In this document: one piece after another, positions 22,864 to 34,666 of the stretch
Layout: the number at the start of each line of letters is the position of its first letter
Position numbering within the stretch: the stretch's first letter is position 1
From: Myrica gale
Lineage: Eukaryota; Streptophyta; Magnoliopsida; Fagales; Myricaceae
Length of the DNA: 64,000 bases
Assembly: GCA_963930655.1 (NCBI GenBank)
Contig: OZ005610.1
Span: forward strand, 8,189,001-8,253,000
Direction of reading: 5' to 3'
Translations under genes and position numbers: made by a program
The notes under the pieces: generated by a model
The model's input: the letters and a program-made list of their open reading frames with translations, nothing else
Databases searched by the model: none
Told to the model about the DNA's origin: nothing

Positions 22864-23736
22864 CAGTGGCGGAACCGGGAGTCAATTTGAAGGGGGTCAA
22901 CTCTTAAGGGAAAATGACAGGAAATTTTTTACTACGTAATGCAAAAAAATGTCTTAGAGTTAAAATATTGAAAATTAAAGACTAAAAATATTAAAAATAT
23001 ATTATATTAAAATACATGTACCATCCCATTTGCTGAGACTATTAAATGCACCAACATCACTCTTGAATACCCCCTCTCCCTTTTTTCAATTGCTAAATCC
23101 TGTAAATGTAAACACATCTCACTCGGATATTGATAATTTACTTTGTCTAAATAGATAACAGTACAAGCAATACACCACATACTCTGATACACTATAGTCC
23201 AACTACTCATATTCTTTGAACCATGGTTCCAAAAAGCCTTCATTAGTTTTCCATATTGCTTCTTGGGGAAATCATACTCAAGTAATTGACAAAGACCTTT
23301 TATCAAATACTCCCTGACAATTTAATCTATAATCCTAAGATCATATTTTTTAATGAGTTTACGTAACTCTGAGTCAGCAATAATATTGTCCGAATTAAAA
23401 AAACATAAGATCTTTTGGAACTAGTAGTTGTCTCAGAAGTAACAGCCACATTTGGAGTATTAGACGACTCCACTTATTTTTTTATCGAAAACTTATCCAT
23501 TATCTAAACAAAATTGATCAATATAATTTCGCAAGTTACTATCCTAATCACAATTTAACAACCTAGTCCTAATTTTCACAATTTTAATATAATTTCAAAA
23601 TTGTATATTGATAGCATATCAAGTATTTTCTTGACCAATTACAAGTTAACATTTTGAAAGGAACATATTAGTTATTAAAAAAGAATTAACTTCTAGCATT
23701 GGTCCAGGGCCCCGGTTGAGCTTGCATCCGCCACTG
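22864..23736 (-). mobile_element. Internally deleted hAT transposon with broken transposase N-terminus
   Basis: 873 bp with inverted ends CAGTGGCGGAACC and GCATCCGCCACTG, flanked by a perfect 8-bp duplication AGTGCACC (22856-22863 and 23737-23744), the hAT signature. On the minus strand a decayed frame starts MDKFSIKK near 23505 and continues through SNTPNVAVTSETT, then YLIKGLCQLLEYDFPKKQYGK. This resembles the N-terminus and TTF zinc-finger region of plant hAT transposases. At least two stops interrupt it (near 23480 and 23320). The region after it matches the 3' end of the element at 56587-58591, so the middle of the transposase has been deleted. It cannot move by itself. Confidence 0.85.
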
Positions 23737-23744
23737 AGTGCACC

Positions 23745-25810
23745 GCCCACTGGGAATTTGGTGGATTCCCCCCTCTCCTCTGGAGTCCGGTCCCTGATAT
23801 AATCTTCGGACGATGTGTTAAAAGTTTTTCAAAAGTAAGTAATATAATATCTGAGATTTGGCATTTATGAAAAGTATCCTACAGAGTAACTCACTTTCTG
23901 AAAATGCATTTGTTAGTAGAGAACTCACATGTATTTGCTATAGTAGAATACATGGAGACTATACTGCACCAAGCGCGTGGGTGTAAGGCATCTAATCCGT
24001 GTGTTCACGATTTAGTATAAGTAGAAGTTCAATAAGTAGAAGTCAATGGAATTGGGAAAAAGACAATTTTTATCACAACAACCAAAATCAAGAAAAAGAC
24101 CATGAGTCATACCAAACTTAAAAATACAAACTGTAACAAAAATAAAAATATTCATGGTCATGCGATATAAGGAAGCGCAAGGACAATTTTTACAGTATGC
24201 TCACAAAAACAAGTTATAAATATTTTCATTGAGTTTCATGAAATATCGACAACTTCATTTTACCCAAAATCTGTTCAATTCCCCATACAGAACAACAAAA
24301 CCATATAAAATATGGTGTACATTTAAAAATACCATTAAAGAACCACTTACCTCAAACATTTAAGGATTATCAATCATTAAAACTTCTCCGATAATTACTG
24401 AACAATCTCTCAAAACAATTAGCACCACCTCAATTCAAATTTTAAATAATCATTAACACACTTTTTTTCGGGCTGAGTATTACAGTTTAATATCAAGAGA
24501 AATTGAAGAGAAAATTAATAAAATTTTGCCCCGTACATAATTTGAGATTCGATTTTCTGTGTCGATAGCAGAATTTTGACACGAACTGACCATAATTTAG
24601 GTGGGACTAACTTACTTTTGGCAGGAACTAAAATTAACTGGACACGTTTAATTGGGTTCCGGTTGGTGATACTGAGAGCTACTTACAACCCAACTAATCC
24701 AACAGGGGTGGATGTGTATGGGCCAAATGTGGAGCAGACTGGAGTTGAATCCTGGACCCGTCCAAACTTTTGGTCAGAAATAATTGTCAGACTTTAGGAA
24801 GGCTTACTACCATGAAGGTTCTTTTTTTTAATCTTAGAGGAAAGTGTACAAGTTTCAGAAGACAAAAGAGATATTTAGATCGAATTCTCCCACCCCAACA
24901 TTTGGTCCAATCTTCTATAAGATGGACTATCATGATCTAAATTTCAAGATTAAGTGGCTGTTAAGTCGCCATCTCAATTAAAAGGACTTGACCGACTTTA
25001 ATTGACATGGCTTGTTAGAGGTCATTGGATCTTGAAAATTTGATTCAACTGCCCATCAGTACCTTAAAGATCAGCACAGTAACCGAATCCCTAATTTGGT
25101 ACTGTGACCGAGTCTTTATGATCACGCCCAAGAGTTGGTCACCTTAGTGGGCCCTTCCACCATATTTTCAACTTTATTGGTCTTTACAACTCTTGTTCCT
25201 CCACGAACAGCAAAAATGCTCTGTTGCTGTGAGAGCGGACTGAGAATGTAGTGGGCGATCCCCGGAACTTGACTCCCGCACCACACGATCCACTATACAT
25301 TGTTGAAGGCAATATGATACGTATTCTGCTGTACTGAAGAAAGAAACGATGAAGATGATTGCTGACTTGATCAAAACCTATGATGTCTTATCAAAGAAGT
25401 GGAAGCAAATATACCCGGAGAATGGTCGAACATCGGGTTATATCAATGGATATTCAAGAGTAAAATTAACAACAAATGAAAAACAAAGGAGAAAATAATC
25501 ATCTCTCCAAGGGGATCAAGCTTTCAAATATGCCTTTAAAGAAAATTGTATTTTTCTCTCTGCGCTGGTCAATAAGCCATATGGGGTAGCTAGAATGATA
25601 TTCAAAAATGACTACCACGTGACTGGGTCCTGGTAATAAATAGTGTGCCTAGTGAGAGTTGCGAACAGGCGCACACACACACACGACCCCCAACCCTGCG
25701 GTTTGTAATAAATAAATACAAAAATACTGGATTGAGCGGTCTAAAATGAGTCAGAGGTAAACCGGCGAGGCACAGAGATCCAATATACCGCATACCTTAT
25801 TTCTACGTCG
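23745..25810. other. Intergenic DNA and RopGEF 3' UTR
   Basis: No recognisable gene between the hAT and the RopGEF stop. A (CA) run lies at 25671-25684, inside the probable 3' UTR of the minus-strand RopGEF gene. The frame at 24576-24797 has no recognisable domain. Confidence 0.45.
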
Positions 25811-28800
25811 TTAAAATGTTAGTTTTTCTAACTTCTCATCTATTGAGTACCTTACATTCTTTACAACATTACGAGCCCTTCCACGAGGACTACCATCTAT
25901 CTGACTAGAACGGAATGGCGGAAGTGCAAATGGAGAAGCACAAGGTGAGTGCTGAATTGAGAAGGGGCTACGTGACATCTGCTTCTGTATGGGGAGAGTG
26001 CGATCAAACCTTTCCTGGTCAAACAGAAAAGTTGAGTCTCCTGCCACTGCGGCTGCTGCTGCATGTTGCTTAGTGGCATCGTCTACATATAAAAGATCAT
26101 CAATTCTCGCCACTATGTTGAAGGCTAAGCTTTTCATCACTCTAGAATAGCTCTCAAGGATTGACTGCCCAACGTCCTGCAGCAAAGGAGGACATTTTAG
26201 CATAAATGGCTTATTCATTACTTGAGGCTGCATCATGCCTGTATACAACAGGCTAGAAGTGCATTATACGATGCTGTCCTAATAAGAAATTTTGGTTCCA
26301 TTTCTGTGACGTTCATGTTTTGTAAATGCCACAATGACATGAGTTGAGGAATAATCTATGCAATGAGATCTCTCTCTTCAGATGCAACATAGCTAGTAGA
26401 TTCTAGACGTATGTATTGATATGCTGACCATTTATTGTCTTATTGCTACAAGCCTCAAACAAAGATAGTAGTTCAAGATCTACACCTTGTTATACTGAAT
26501 CTTGCTCGTGTCCAAAGCAGTCTGTGGGAGGCCAGGGAACCGTTCCCTTAAATTCTGTAAGAGGGTCTCAGCCCGACGTGTTAGAAGCTTAATCTTTTCT
26601 ATGTCACCGCCAAAACCCTTAACCTTGCCACCCCATGATGACTTCCCAGCCTTTCCCTGAATTGAATGCCTATTCAGATACTTCTGCCTCCAAATGTGCA
26701 CAGCAGCCTCAACCCTGCTTGCTACATCCAGAGCGGTGTACTCAGATGACAACTCTAAGTAATCAAGAAGAGACTCAGGGGAGAATTTCTCGGCTGTAAG
26801 GTAACGATATAATATCTCGCCTAAACAGGCTTTCCCACTCTGAAAATTAGGTAGAAATCATCAAGGAGTGTTGGATAACCAGACTTCAAAAAAAAAAATT
26901 AAGAAAAAAACATAAAATTTCCGAGTTCTAATATGCTCTGTGAAAGATGAAAATCTAATTGCTGTTAGGATCAATAGACAAGAGAGACCACATATTAATC
27001 ACATGATGCATGATTTTTTTTTCATGATGCATGAGTTATTAGGTGAGAATGTTCGATAATTCAGATGAAAAAAGAATTGCATGATACTGAATCTGACAAA
27101 ACTAGGAAGATCGCAACTTGAGATTTGCATCCAAACTGCAGAAAGAGATAAATTACAAAGAAAAAAGCAATACTTGTATGAATTATCACCATTCCTATCC
27201 AAAGACGTTTGAAAAGAAATCTAGGTTGAAATTCAATTGCTTCTCCACATAACAATACACCGTGAAATAACCTTGCCATGCTATGTGGGTTTAAAGACAT
27301 GGAGGAAAAGGTGGATTTACTTGCATGTCCTTACCAGTAAGTGAAATTGAGCCACAGTGGAAGTTTTAATACAGAACAATGTAAATAGAGAACATTGTCA
27401 CTGGATTTCATTTCACAGCTCATGACTACTTAACAAGAAAAAAAAGGTCATACATTGTCCACTTAGGAATAAAATCAGATGACTGGCATACAAAGTTGTG
27501 GAGAGTTAGCACAGTACTTTCTTTTCCTTCAACCAAATGAGCAGATCATAGAATAGAAAGAGCAAGCATACAAGAAAGGCATTTCAGAAGACCAACGAAC
27601 GAAAAGCCAGAGTTATCTGTCGAAAGAGAAAGATATAATACAACAGGAACTTGCAGTTGATTTCAGACTGTAAGCCCTAGATGAGGAAAAGGAGACAAAT
27701 TCTCATCTTAAGGAGCTCATCTATAGAAGAATCCCTATAATCAAGACAAAAGAGGCTCGTGATCACCATTGGGATGCGTTATTACCACTATGGAGAAATA
27801 TTCAGAAAGGTCAGGTACTCATGCTGAACAATCTAATTTAGACCCAACTATGCGGAAAATACTTAGAGGGGGGTGAATAGGTATATTACAAAATTTCTAC
27901 AACCCTCAAGAACGTTACATATAAAATTGTCACAAACCATGCCAAAACCTAATGGATCTAACACGTGCATCTCTCACTCATAAATGGGATCGACTCGTGC
28001 AGGTGTTTCGTGAAAGATTTGATTGAGCAACATGTTCCAAGTGGGTCCACGTTCATAATTTGGATGAGCGACATATTAAGTGCAAATGAGAAGAACCTAG
28101 AAGCTATTGGATAAGAGTAAAAGCTTCCTGCACTACTTTTTATCTAGTGTCTTTAAAGCATTCCTCAATATAAGTTTATGGAGGTACTTGTACTTGTGTT
28201 CACTAAGGCGAGTAATAAATTGGTAAGGCTTGTAGTCACTGGAACCACAAAAAGATTTAGATAACTTAAATTTGAAGAGATATCTGAAACCCCTAGTAGT
28301 TTGTTGGATGCAACCTTCAATGTGGAACATGCAAGTAACCGTCGCCATCTCTTTGCTCACATGCTTGCAAATAAAGCAAATTGTGCTGAGTTTTATGTCA
28401 GTTAAAAACTGGACCTTAGCAGTGGCTAAAAACATTATGAAGGATTAAGACTATGCTAAACAAAAGTGAAGCGCTAAATTTCTGTGGAAGTCCTCTACCA
28501 TTAAAACTATCAAGAAGAAAAGGCAACAATCCCCTTTGAAACCATTAAACTAATGATAGAGGGTCTGGCTTTCCTTTTGTGGGCGTTGTTGAAGAGTGGT
28601 TCAACTAACATCTACTTCTCAAAAAACATAGATTTTGTGGCAGTACGATACAGAGAGATTCCCCATGTAGTCCCCATACCTTGGGCAAGCTCTCGAAATA
28701 CGCAAGTGTGATTTCCATCTCAGCCAGCACGCTGCTGTTAATTGCCATGGCAGCCTTAAGGATCTGGTTCGTGCATTCCCTGGAGTGCTGCAATTTTTTC

Positions 28801-30599
28801 CTCACATCTTGAGACAAACCAGTTGGTGGGACCTTTGGGAAGGGGAGCCACCATTTCTCCTCGTGCCTAACTGAGGGTCTTCCGTGGGATTTAGACATAT
28901 GATATCCTTCCATGCCATCAGCGCCACCAACAATTACACCACGATCAATATAGTTAAACTCAGAATTCTGAAACCCATCGAGAATCCCAAGTAGCATGGC
29001 ATCTAGTTTTTTGAGAGCTGGGAGGTTCACATATAAATCCGAACGAGGCCGAGTCACCATAACCTCACAGGTCCCACCACCTGGGAATTCTTGCACAGAT
29101 GGAATGAGCTCTACAATGGAGTTACTCACGCATAAAAGCCATTCCATTTCTCGACGCCACATTGATTTCTTCTGTGGAGCTAACGGCTCCAGCTTCCACA
29201 ACTCCCCAAACACAGTAGCTGCCAGATTTAATTCAAAACAACCATATGAGACTAAAATTAACGTTGTCCTATTTCATTTTGTTTCAAAAACTCCTGCGTA
29301 ATAGGAAGTTTTCCAACCCGATTGCTAAGGCCATTTGGAGAATGATTCATTCATGCGTTTGGTGGTGTCTTTGGAGGGAACGTAACAATAGATGTTTTGA
29401 AGATGTTTCTCTGTCCTTGGTGAAGTTGCAAGGGTGTTTGTTTCTTTCTCTTTTTTTTTGGGCTAACGCGGTGTTAGGTTGCCCCTTTGTTGATTTCGAT
29501 GATTTCCTTAGTTTTGTTGTTTGTATGGACTAAGCGTATTCGGTACAGTCCATTGCTCTGTTTTTGCTTCTTTCTAATAAGATTGACTTACTTATCCAAA
29601 AAAAAAAAACTCCTCCATGACACAAATTTGCACAAATTAAAGATCCTGAATCTTGAATGGTTTATTTTGGTGGTCGTTTTTACAGTTCCACAGCAACAAA
29701 AGGCAAGACGGACATGAAGTAAAACAAGTATCTTCTTGACATATGGAGGAAGATACAAACCGGAAAGGTTAGTGATGGCATTGGAGACAGCAAGAGCGGT
29801 ACAAATTCCCTTTCCTCCACCTGACATATCTTCCCCAAGCAGAAGCTTAGCAAATCGCTCCTTCATCAACTCAACTTCTGCAATTGCATGTAAGTAACTA
29901 TAAATTGAAGCATACGTAGTCGTCAACAAATGCAAAGGACTTAAAAGAGCTAAACCCCTAAGGATGTGAAATTTATGAATGATTGATAATTATCGGTCAC
30001 CAAGAAATCACCTCCAGTAGGGTCAATCATTATTAAGCCGAGTTAATTCGAGTTTTCCATTTCTTTCTTCTAAAGAGTTAGACCTCTAGCTGCTAAGGAT
30101 ATGAAACTTCTTAATTTCACAACTCTTTTTTCGCCAGCCAAAAATAACTTAATATCCAAACACATAACTAATGCAACCTATATTAGAAAATATTACCGTA
30201 AATCTCTCCATTATCGGACCGGTACATCTTTCCACAAAATGTTGACTAAATATTCTTTCCGTAACAGGCACGTCCAAGAAAAGGAAAGATGCAGATTTTA
30301 AAAGACTAACCAGATAACTCCGCCTCCGGTTTCTCCGTCTTCTTCACCGGAATCACAACGTGTCTACCACCGACCACCGGCGGCATCACCGGAAACGTGG
30401 CCAGGAAACTAGAATTGTGGGCGGACTCGGGCCCGGCGAGCGGCGAAGACGTCAGAGAACTCGATACGCATTCTCGATCGTCACGCCGACGTGAAAAGCT
30501 ACTGGAACTCTCCGACTCGCTCACGTCCGCACTCAGACTGTAGCTCTCAAACCGCTCGTTCAATTGGTCGAAGTCGTCTTCGGACGAAACGCTCTCCAT
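25811..30599 (-). CDS. ROPGEF: Rop guanine nucleotide exchange factor (PRONE domain)
   Basis: Activates plant Rho GTPases (ROPs) by GDP/GTP exchange at the plasma membrane, downstream of receptor kinases. Exons (minus): 30599-30311, 29877-29761, 29218-28680, 26839-26486, 26176-25811; 1,665 nt, 554 residues, all phases consistent and all introns GT-AG. An acidic, Ser-rich N-terminus ([17 protein letters not shown]) is followed by the PRONE domain from about residue 97 ([20 protein letters not shown]) to about 455, with [38 protein letters not shown] and [20 protein letters not shown]. The variable C-terminus is Ser-rich and ends [11 protein letters not shown]; such tails are usually autoinhibitory. 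The N-terminus looks most like Arabidopsis RopGEF1, but the paralogue number is not certain. A LINE fragment sits in intron 2. No damage to the reading frame. Confidence 0.92.
29296..29604 (+). mobile_element. 5'-truncated LINE (L1-like) 3' end in a RopGEF intron
   Basis: Flanked by a 10-bp duplication AAAAACTCCT (29286-29295 and 29605-29614) and ending in poly(A). The + strand encodes [20 protein letters not shown], then [20 protein letters not shown], the reverse transcriptase-associated zinc-binding (zf-RVT) type tail of plant LINEs, and a 3' UTR ending CTTATCCAAAAAAA. It is antisense to the host gene. Only about 300 bp remain. Confidence 0.8.
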
Positions 30600-30894
30600 T
30601 GATCAAGATCAGGCACGTAAACACTGAAGAGAACCATAGAAAAGAACTATGAACCATGACCGTACATCTCCCTCCGGAGACGAAAGATTAAACTCCACAG
30701 CAACCGAAAAATATCGTCCCCCCGAAGCCAAGGACTGAACAAAAGCAAGTAGAGCTACTTTATTAAACTCACGGGTACTCGTTCGTTCTGGCACTGACAA
30801 CTGATGGTTCTCTCTTTTTCCCACCCTCTTTTTCTTCACTGTGTGGTTGCCGTTGGGCAGCTTGGGCTTGCGTTAACAGCAGGCACCGCGGAGA

Positions 30895-31290
30895 CACGTT
30901 TCGGTAAAAAATTGTAAGATTTTTTTTTATTTTGATATAATTGTGAAATATTTATGTAAATTAAAATTTTATTGATTTTTTTTTGGGTAAATACTGCGAA
31001 AAATTATGAAGATATTTAATTTTTGTTAAAATTGATAAAAAAATTATAGAAATAGTTAATTTAATGTAATTATTTAATAAAAAAATATTAGAATTAGGTG
31101 AAAAGTATCTAGATATAATATTTGTTATATATTTTTTTTATAAAAAGTATTAGAATTTGAAAGAAAATTTATTAGAAATTGGGTAAAATATATGGTCATT
31201 TGTATATGAATTTTGAAATTTTTTTTGTTAGTTTTGTAAATTTTATTTAATATATTTATATTTTATAATATTTTTGCAAACAACAAGCGG
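30895..31290 (+). repeat. Highly diverged MITE family A-like repeat
   Basis: Shares the order of blocks with 15440-15746: TTATGTAAATTAAAATTTTATTG, then ATGTAATTATTTAATAAAAA, ATTAGAATTAGGTGAAAAGT and GGGTAAAATATATGG. Ends (ACGTTTCGG and CAAACAACAAGCGG) are poorly preserved and boundaries approximate. Confidence 0.45.
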
Positions 31291-31338
31291 TAACTCTTTT
31301 CAATTGGATGGGTGATAGTCCCAAGTGCGTAGTATTTA

Positions 31339-31495
31339 GGGTGCGTTTACACCAAAAATTTCATAAAATATTTCACCAACTCACAGTAAAATACTACAAT
31401 TTAATCTCTCTCCCATACAAAAATAAAAAAAATTACCTCTTTCTTCACTTTTTCACTAAACTCAATACCAAAAAATTTTAAACACAAACATAACC
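31339..31495. repeat. Tourist-like MITE
   Basis: 157 bp, start GGGTGCGTTTACACC, end AAACACAAACATAACC, flanked by TTTA and TAAG. The interior resembles MITE family B (TTTTTCACTAAACTCAATACC). Confidence 0.6.
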
Positions 31496-32346
31496 TAAGA
31501 TGTGTGAGAGTAACAAATTAGAGCATTACAATTTTTAGCCTAATAAAATAATTAAAAAATTATCTCTCTATCGTATTATTTTCTTCTAAATAAATATAAA
31601 AAAGTTATTAAAATTATTTTTTTTCTTTCATTTTTTCACCAAATCGTGTCCAAATTTTTGCCATAAAAAATGACAGAGCCTGCCAAACACGGTCAGTAAT
31701 GAATTCAGAATCAAAGTAGGACGCGCCGCGCCCTGAGATACGTCAGGCACTTGCTATTTAGGTGCATTGTTCTTAACTCCGTTTGTTCCCCTGCGACATT
31801 GGTAAACCACTTTAATAGGATACGATCATCGATGATTCAGTTCCGACATGTTCCGGTTGTTTTTTTCTCTCTTTTTTTTTACGAAAAAGGAAATATTGGA
31901 ATGATACATGAATTATATTCTATTGTAATGCTCTATATGCTACTAATTAGGTAAGCAATGAATTCAAAGTAAAATAGTGGGAGACACAAAAGGAACCTCA
32001 AAGAGAAACACTCTTTTATGGTTGGTTTTTTATAATGCCAAAATATTTCGTGTAGCAGTCGTTGTGTGGTGACCATCAAATTAGTTATGACAAAATGGAA
32101 TCATGGCACCGATCGAATATGTTATATCCTCAACCTCCATATGTTATTAGTAATCTCAATCCGCTCATCTTAGAATGTTCACTCTAGCAGCTCCTTTTTT
32201 TGTTTGTTTTGTTTTGTTTTGTGTTTATTGTTAAGCAACGAAACTTCATTCATAGATAGAAAATAACAAGGCCTCATTGTCTCAAACAAACACCCGGTAA
32301 AACATTGAGAAAAAAACTAAAAAAAAAACGCTTGTCAACCCACTTA

Positions 32347-32704
32347 GGGTATGTTTGGTTTGGCAAAATTCGAAGGATTCGAATTCATTTTAAAAATTTG
32401 CCGCCGAACCTGAGCCAAAGAGGACGACTTGCGATGCACAAAGTCCAGCGTCAGGTATCAGGCATCAGGCGTCAGCGTCAGGCATTTTTTTTATAACTTT
32501 TAATTAAAAAAATCGAAATAATAATAATATTATATAATATTATTATTTTACATTTTATCTTCTGTACTCATCCAATAAAAATAATCTACAAACAACCTTA
32601 AAAATAATCATTACTATTTTTATACCTCAACAACTTTTACACAAATACCAATGCAACTCAATATCACCTAAAAAATCACAAAACTCTTCAACACGAACAT
32701 CACC
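32347..32704. repeat. PIF/Harbinger-like MITE with TTA duplication
   Basis: 358 bp, start GGGTATGTTTGGTTTGG, end AACACGAACATCACC, flanked by TTA at 32344-32346 and 32705-32707. The interior contains short GCGTCAGGCAT-type direct repeats near 32447-32487. Confidence 0.7.
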
Positions 32705-32707
32705 TTA

Positions 32708-34015
32708 GTCAAATTATCGGTCATGTGGATGTAGCAATACGTGAGGACTGTGCAGTGGTGGCAGCTGTCATCAGAGATTATCAAGGGTGTTTCTAAGGTT
32801 TTAAAGTTGCGCGGATTGGGGCTGTTGGGCCATTGCTTGGGGCGGCAAAATTTGGGGTCGATCTTGCTGTTTAGATTGGTTGTTCGAACATTATTTTGGA
32901 AGGTGACTCAGAGGTTGTTATTTTTGCGTTGCGACAATTCCCCTGGGTGGAAAGATTAGAGAATTCATCCCATTATTATGGACATTTGTCATTCTTAGAG
33001 GTAGTTGCAGAGTTGCCAGTTTTGCCATATTCGTCCAGGTGCCAATTCTACGGTGCACCAGTTTGCTCGTTCGGCCGCCACTAGTGGCGGAACCAGAATC
33101 CAGTTTGATGGCGGAACCAGAATCCAGTTTGAAGGGGGTCGAACTTCTAAGGCGAAATGATAAATTTTTTTCCCTACGTAATGCAAAAAGGTGTTTTGAA
33201 GTTAAAATATCGAAAATTAAGAATTAAAAGCATTAAAAATATTGAAATACATATACCATACAAAAACAAAATTCATAAAAAAATGATATATGACAATGAT
33301 GCAGTTGATAATATATGTCAAGTAACATCAGCAATGTGTCAATGTGTCAATCTGTGATTAAAGATGATGCGAAATAACTTGAGGAATAAAAAATAGCTAG
33401 CTAGCCTATATAATCCATTTTTCATGTTATAAATATAAACGGTTATTCTAAGATACGGTAGATAGTTCTTTCCTTCATGCATATAACACGAAAGAGAGAG
33501 AGGGAGAGTCTTAGCAAAAACTTAGGTACAACTCAGCCTCATTTTTCAAAAAAAGAAACAGAGAAAAATTTAAAACAAGTAAAAACATGTCATAGCTTCA
33601 TTCATTGTTTGACACAACATTCTTATATAACTAAAGCTAGATAAATTCTTAACGAGTAAGCAAGAACTGAGAATTTAATGAGAATGAAAGAGTTATTACT
33701 CAATCTTGAGAAGTAAAAGAACATAGAAGAGCATTTTTTGCCTTAGGGGAATGATGTTTGACATCTAAGCATTTGCAGAGTTAGTTTTTAAGTACATGCA
33801 AATTGTTTTTTTTTGGGATCAATGAGTGTCGGCCGACACACTTCGCACCCCCTGCTTCCGCCCCTGGCCGCCACTGAGTTTCTCTCAGGAGGCAATCTCG
33901 GTACTATTGAGCATTTTCCTGATTTATCTTGGTTGTATGCTAGGACAGACCATCCTTAAGTTTTGCTTCTCTTTGTTTGTTTTTCAATAAGATGAGGTAA
34001 TTTTGATTAAAAAAA
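32708..34015 (+). pseudogene. RNase H-like (RVT_3) relic of a LINE, split by a hAT insertion
   Basis: 32720-33081 encodes broken pieces of a plant RVT_3 domain in different frames: VDVAIREDCAVVAAVIRDYQG, then LEGDSEVVIFALRQFPW, then HQFARSAAT. Removing the hAT at 33082-33866 and one copy of its duplication lets the last frame continue from HQFARSAAT into EFLSGGNLGTIEHFPDLSWL to a TAA at 33957-33959. A short 3' tail with AATAAGATGAGGTAATTTTG and an A-rich end (to about 34015) follows. In-frame stops and frame changes show it was already dead or has decayed since. It could also be a host RVT_3 gene relic, but the tail favours a LINE. Confidence 0.62.
33082..33866 (-). mobile_element. Non-autonomous hAT, same family as 22864-23736
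   Basis: 785 bp with ends TAGTGGCGGAACCAG and GCTTCCGCCCCTG and a perfect 8-bp duplication GCCGCCAC (33074-33081 and 33867-33874). Internal similarity to the copy at 22864 starts GAAGGGGGTCGAACTTCTAA and continues through TACGTAATGCAAAAA and GTTAAAATATCGAAAATTAA. A 24-27 bp tandem duplication (33083-33109 and 33110-33134) repeats the terminal segment. No transposase frame survives. Confidence 0.85.
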
Positions 34016-34666
34016 GAAAGAAATTAGTTTATCGCGAAATCTTAACAAAGTTCCGCCAGTCCTTCATTTGCAAAGGAAAATTGGCAGCGTGCAACAGCTG
34101 AAAGCCAACAACTTGTCAGGAGTGGAGTAGGTTTTGCAAGAGTTGGATGAAAGGCAAAGAATCTCTTGTTGAAATTGTCTCTGTTCCGGCTAGTGACTTG
34201 AGCTCTCAAACTTGCAAATTGCAATGGACCAGTACCATTTTGGTTGATTTTCATCCACATCCTCGCGATTCCATGACAGATTTTTATCTTATTCGATGAT
34301 AGTTTATCGGTGGCTTCGAGTCGAGAAGCGGTCCAAAAACATGGCAACATGAATGACACAAATGGCGACACCGTTGGTGACATTTTATTTGCATAACTTA
34401 CGCCGCTTTTAGCCCGGACTGGGAAAACGTCCACAGAAAAGAGCGTAAAGTGAATAACGATGTTCTCATGCTCTTGCCACGCGCACGCCCTTCTCACGTT
34501 CCCTCCTTTCGCTATCCCCCGCAACACGCGCCGCCTCTTAAGTCTTGGTGTATTAAGCCACCGCTTGACTCCACGCAAATACGCACCAAACCCCAAGCCC
34601 AAGCCACATTTCAAATTATTCAAATCTTCTTCCATTTACTATTCTTCCTGCTCAAGACGTCGTAAA

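Larger units (their letters stand above)
30600..32346. other. RopGEF promoter side and intergenic DNA
   Basis: 30600-30840 is probably the RopGEF 5' UTR and promoter. The rest is very AT-rich with two MITE-like repeats described separately. A T/GTTTT run lies at 32198-32230. No other gene seen. Confidence 0.5.

Noticed and set aside
23007-23306. 99-residue minus-strand frame as an independent gene
   Set aside because: It lies inside the hAT with 8-bp duplications and matches the N-terminal zinc-finger region of hAT transposases, with stops just upstream.
34042-34635. 197-residue open frame on the minus strand upstream of POP
   Set aside because: It overlaps the POP 5' UTR antisense, shows no domain or repeat I recognise, and the adjacent DNA is LINE and hAT debris. 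Without transcript evidence I do not call it a gene.
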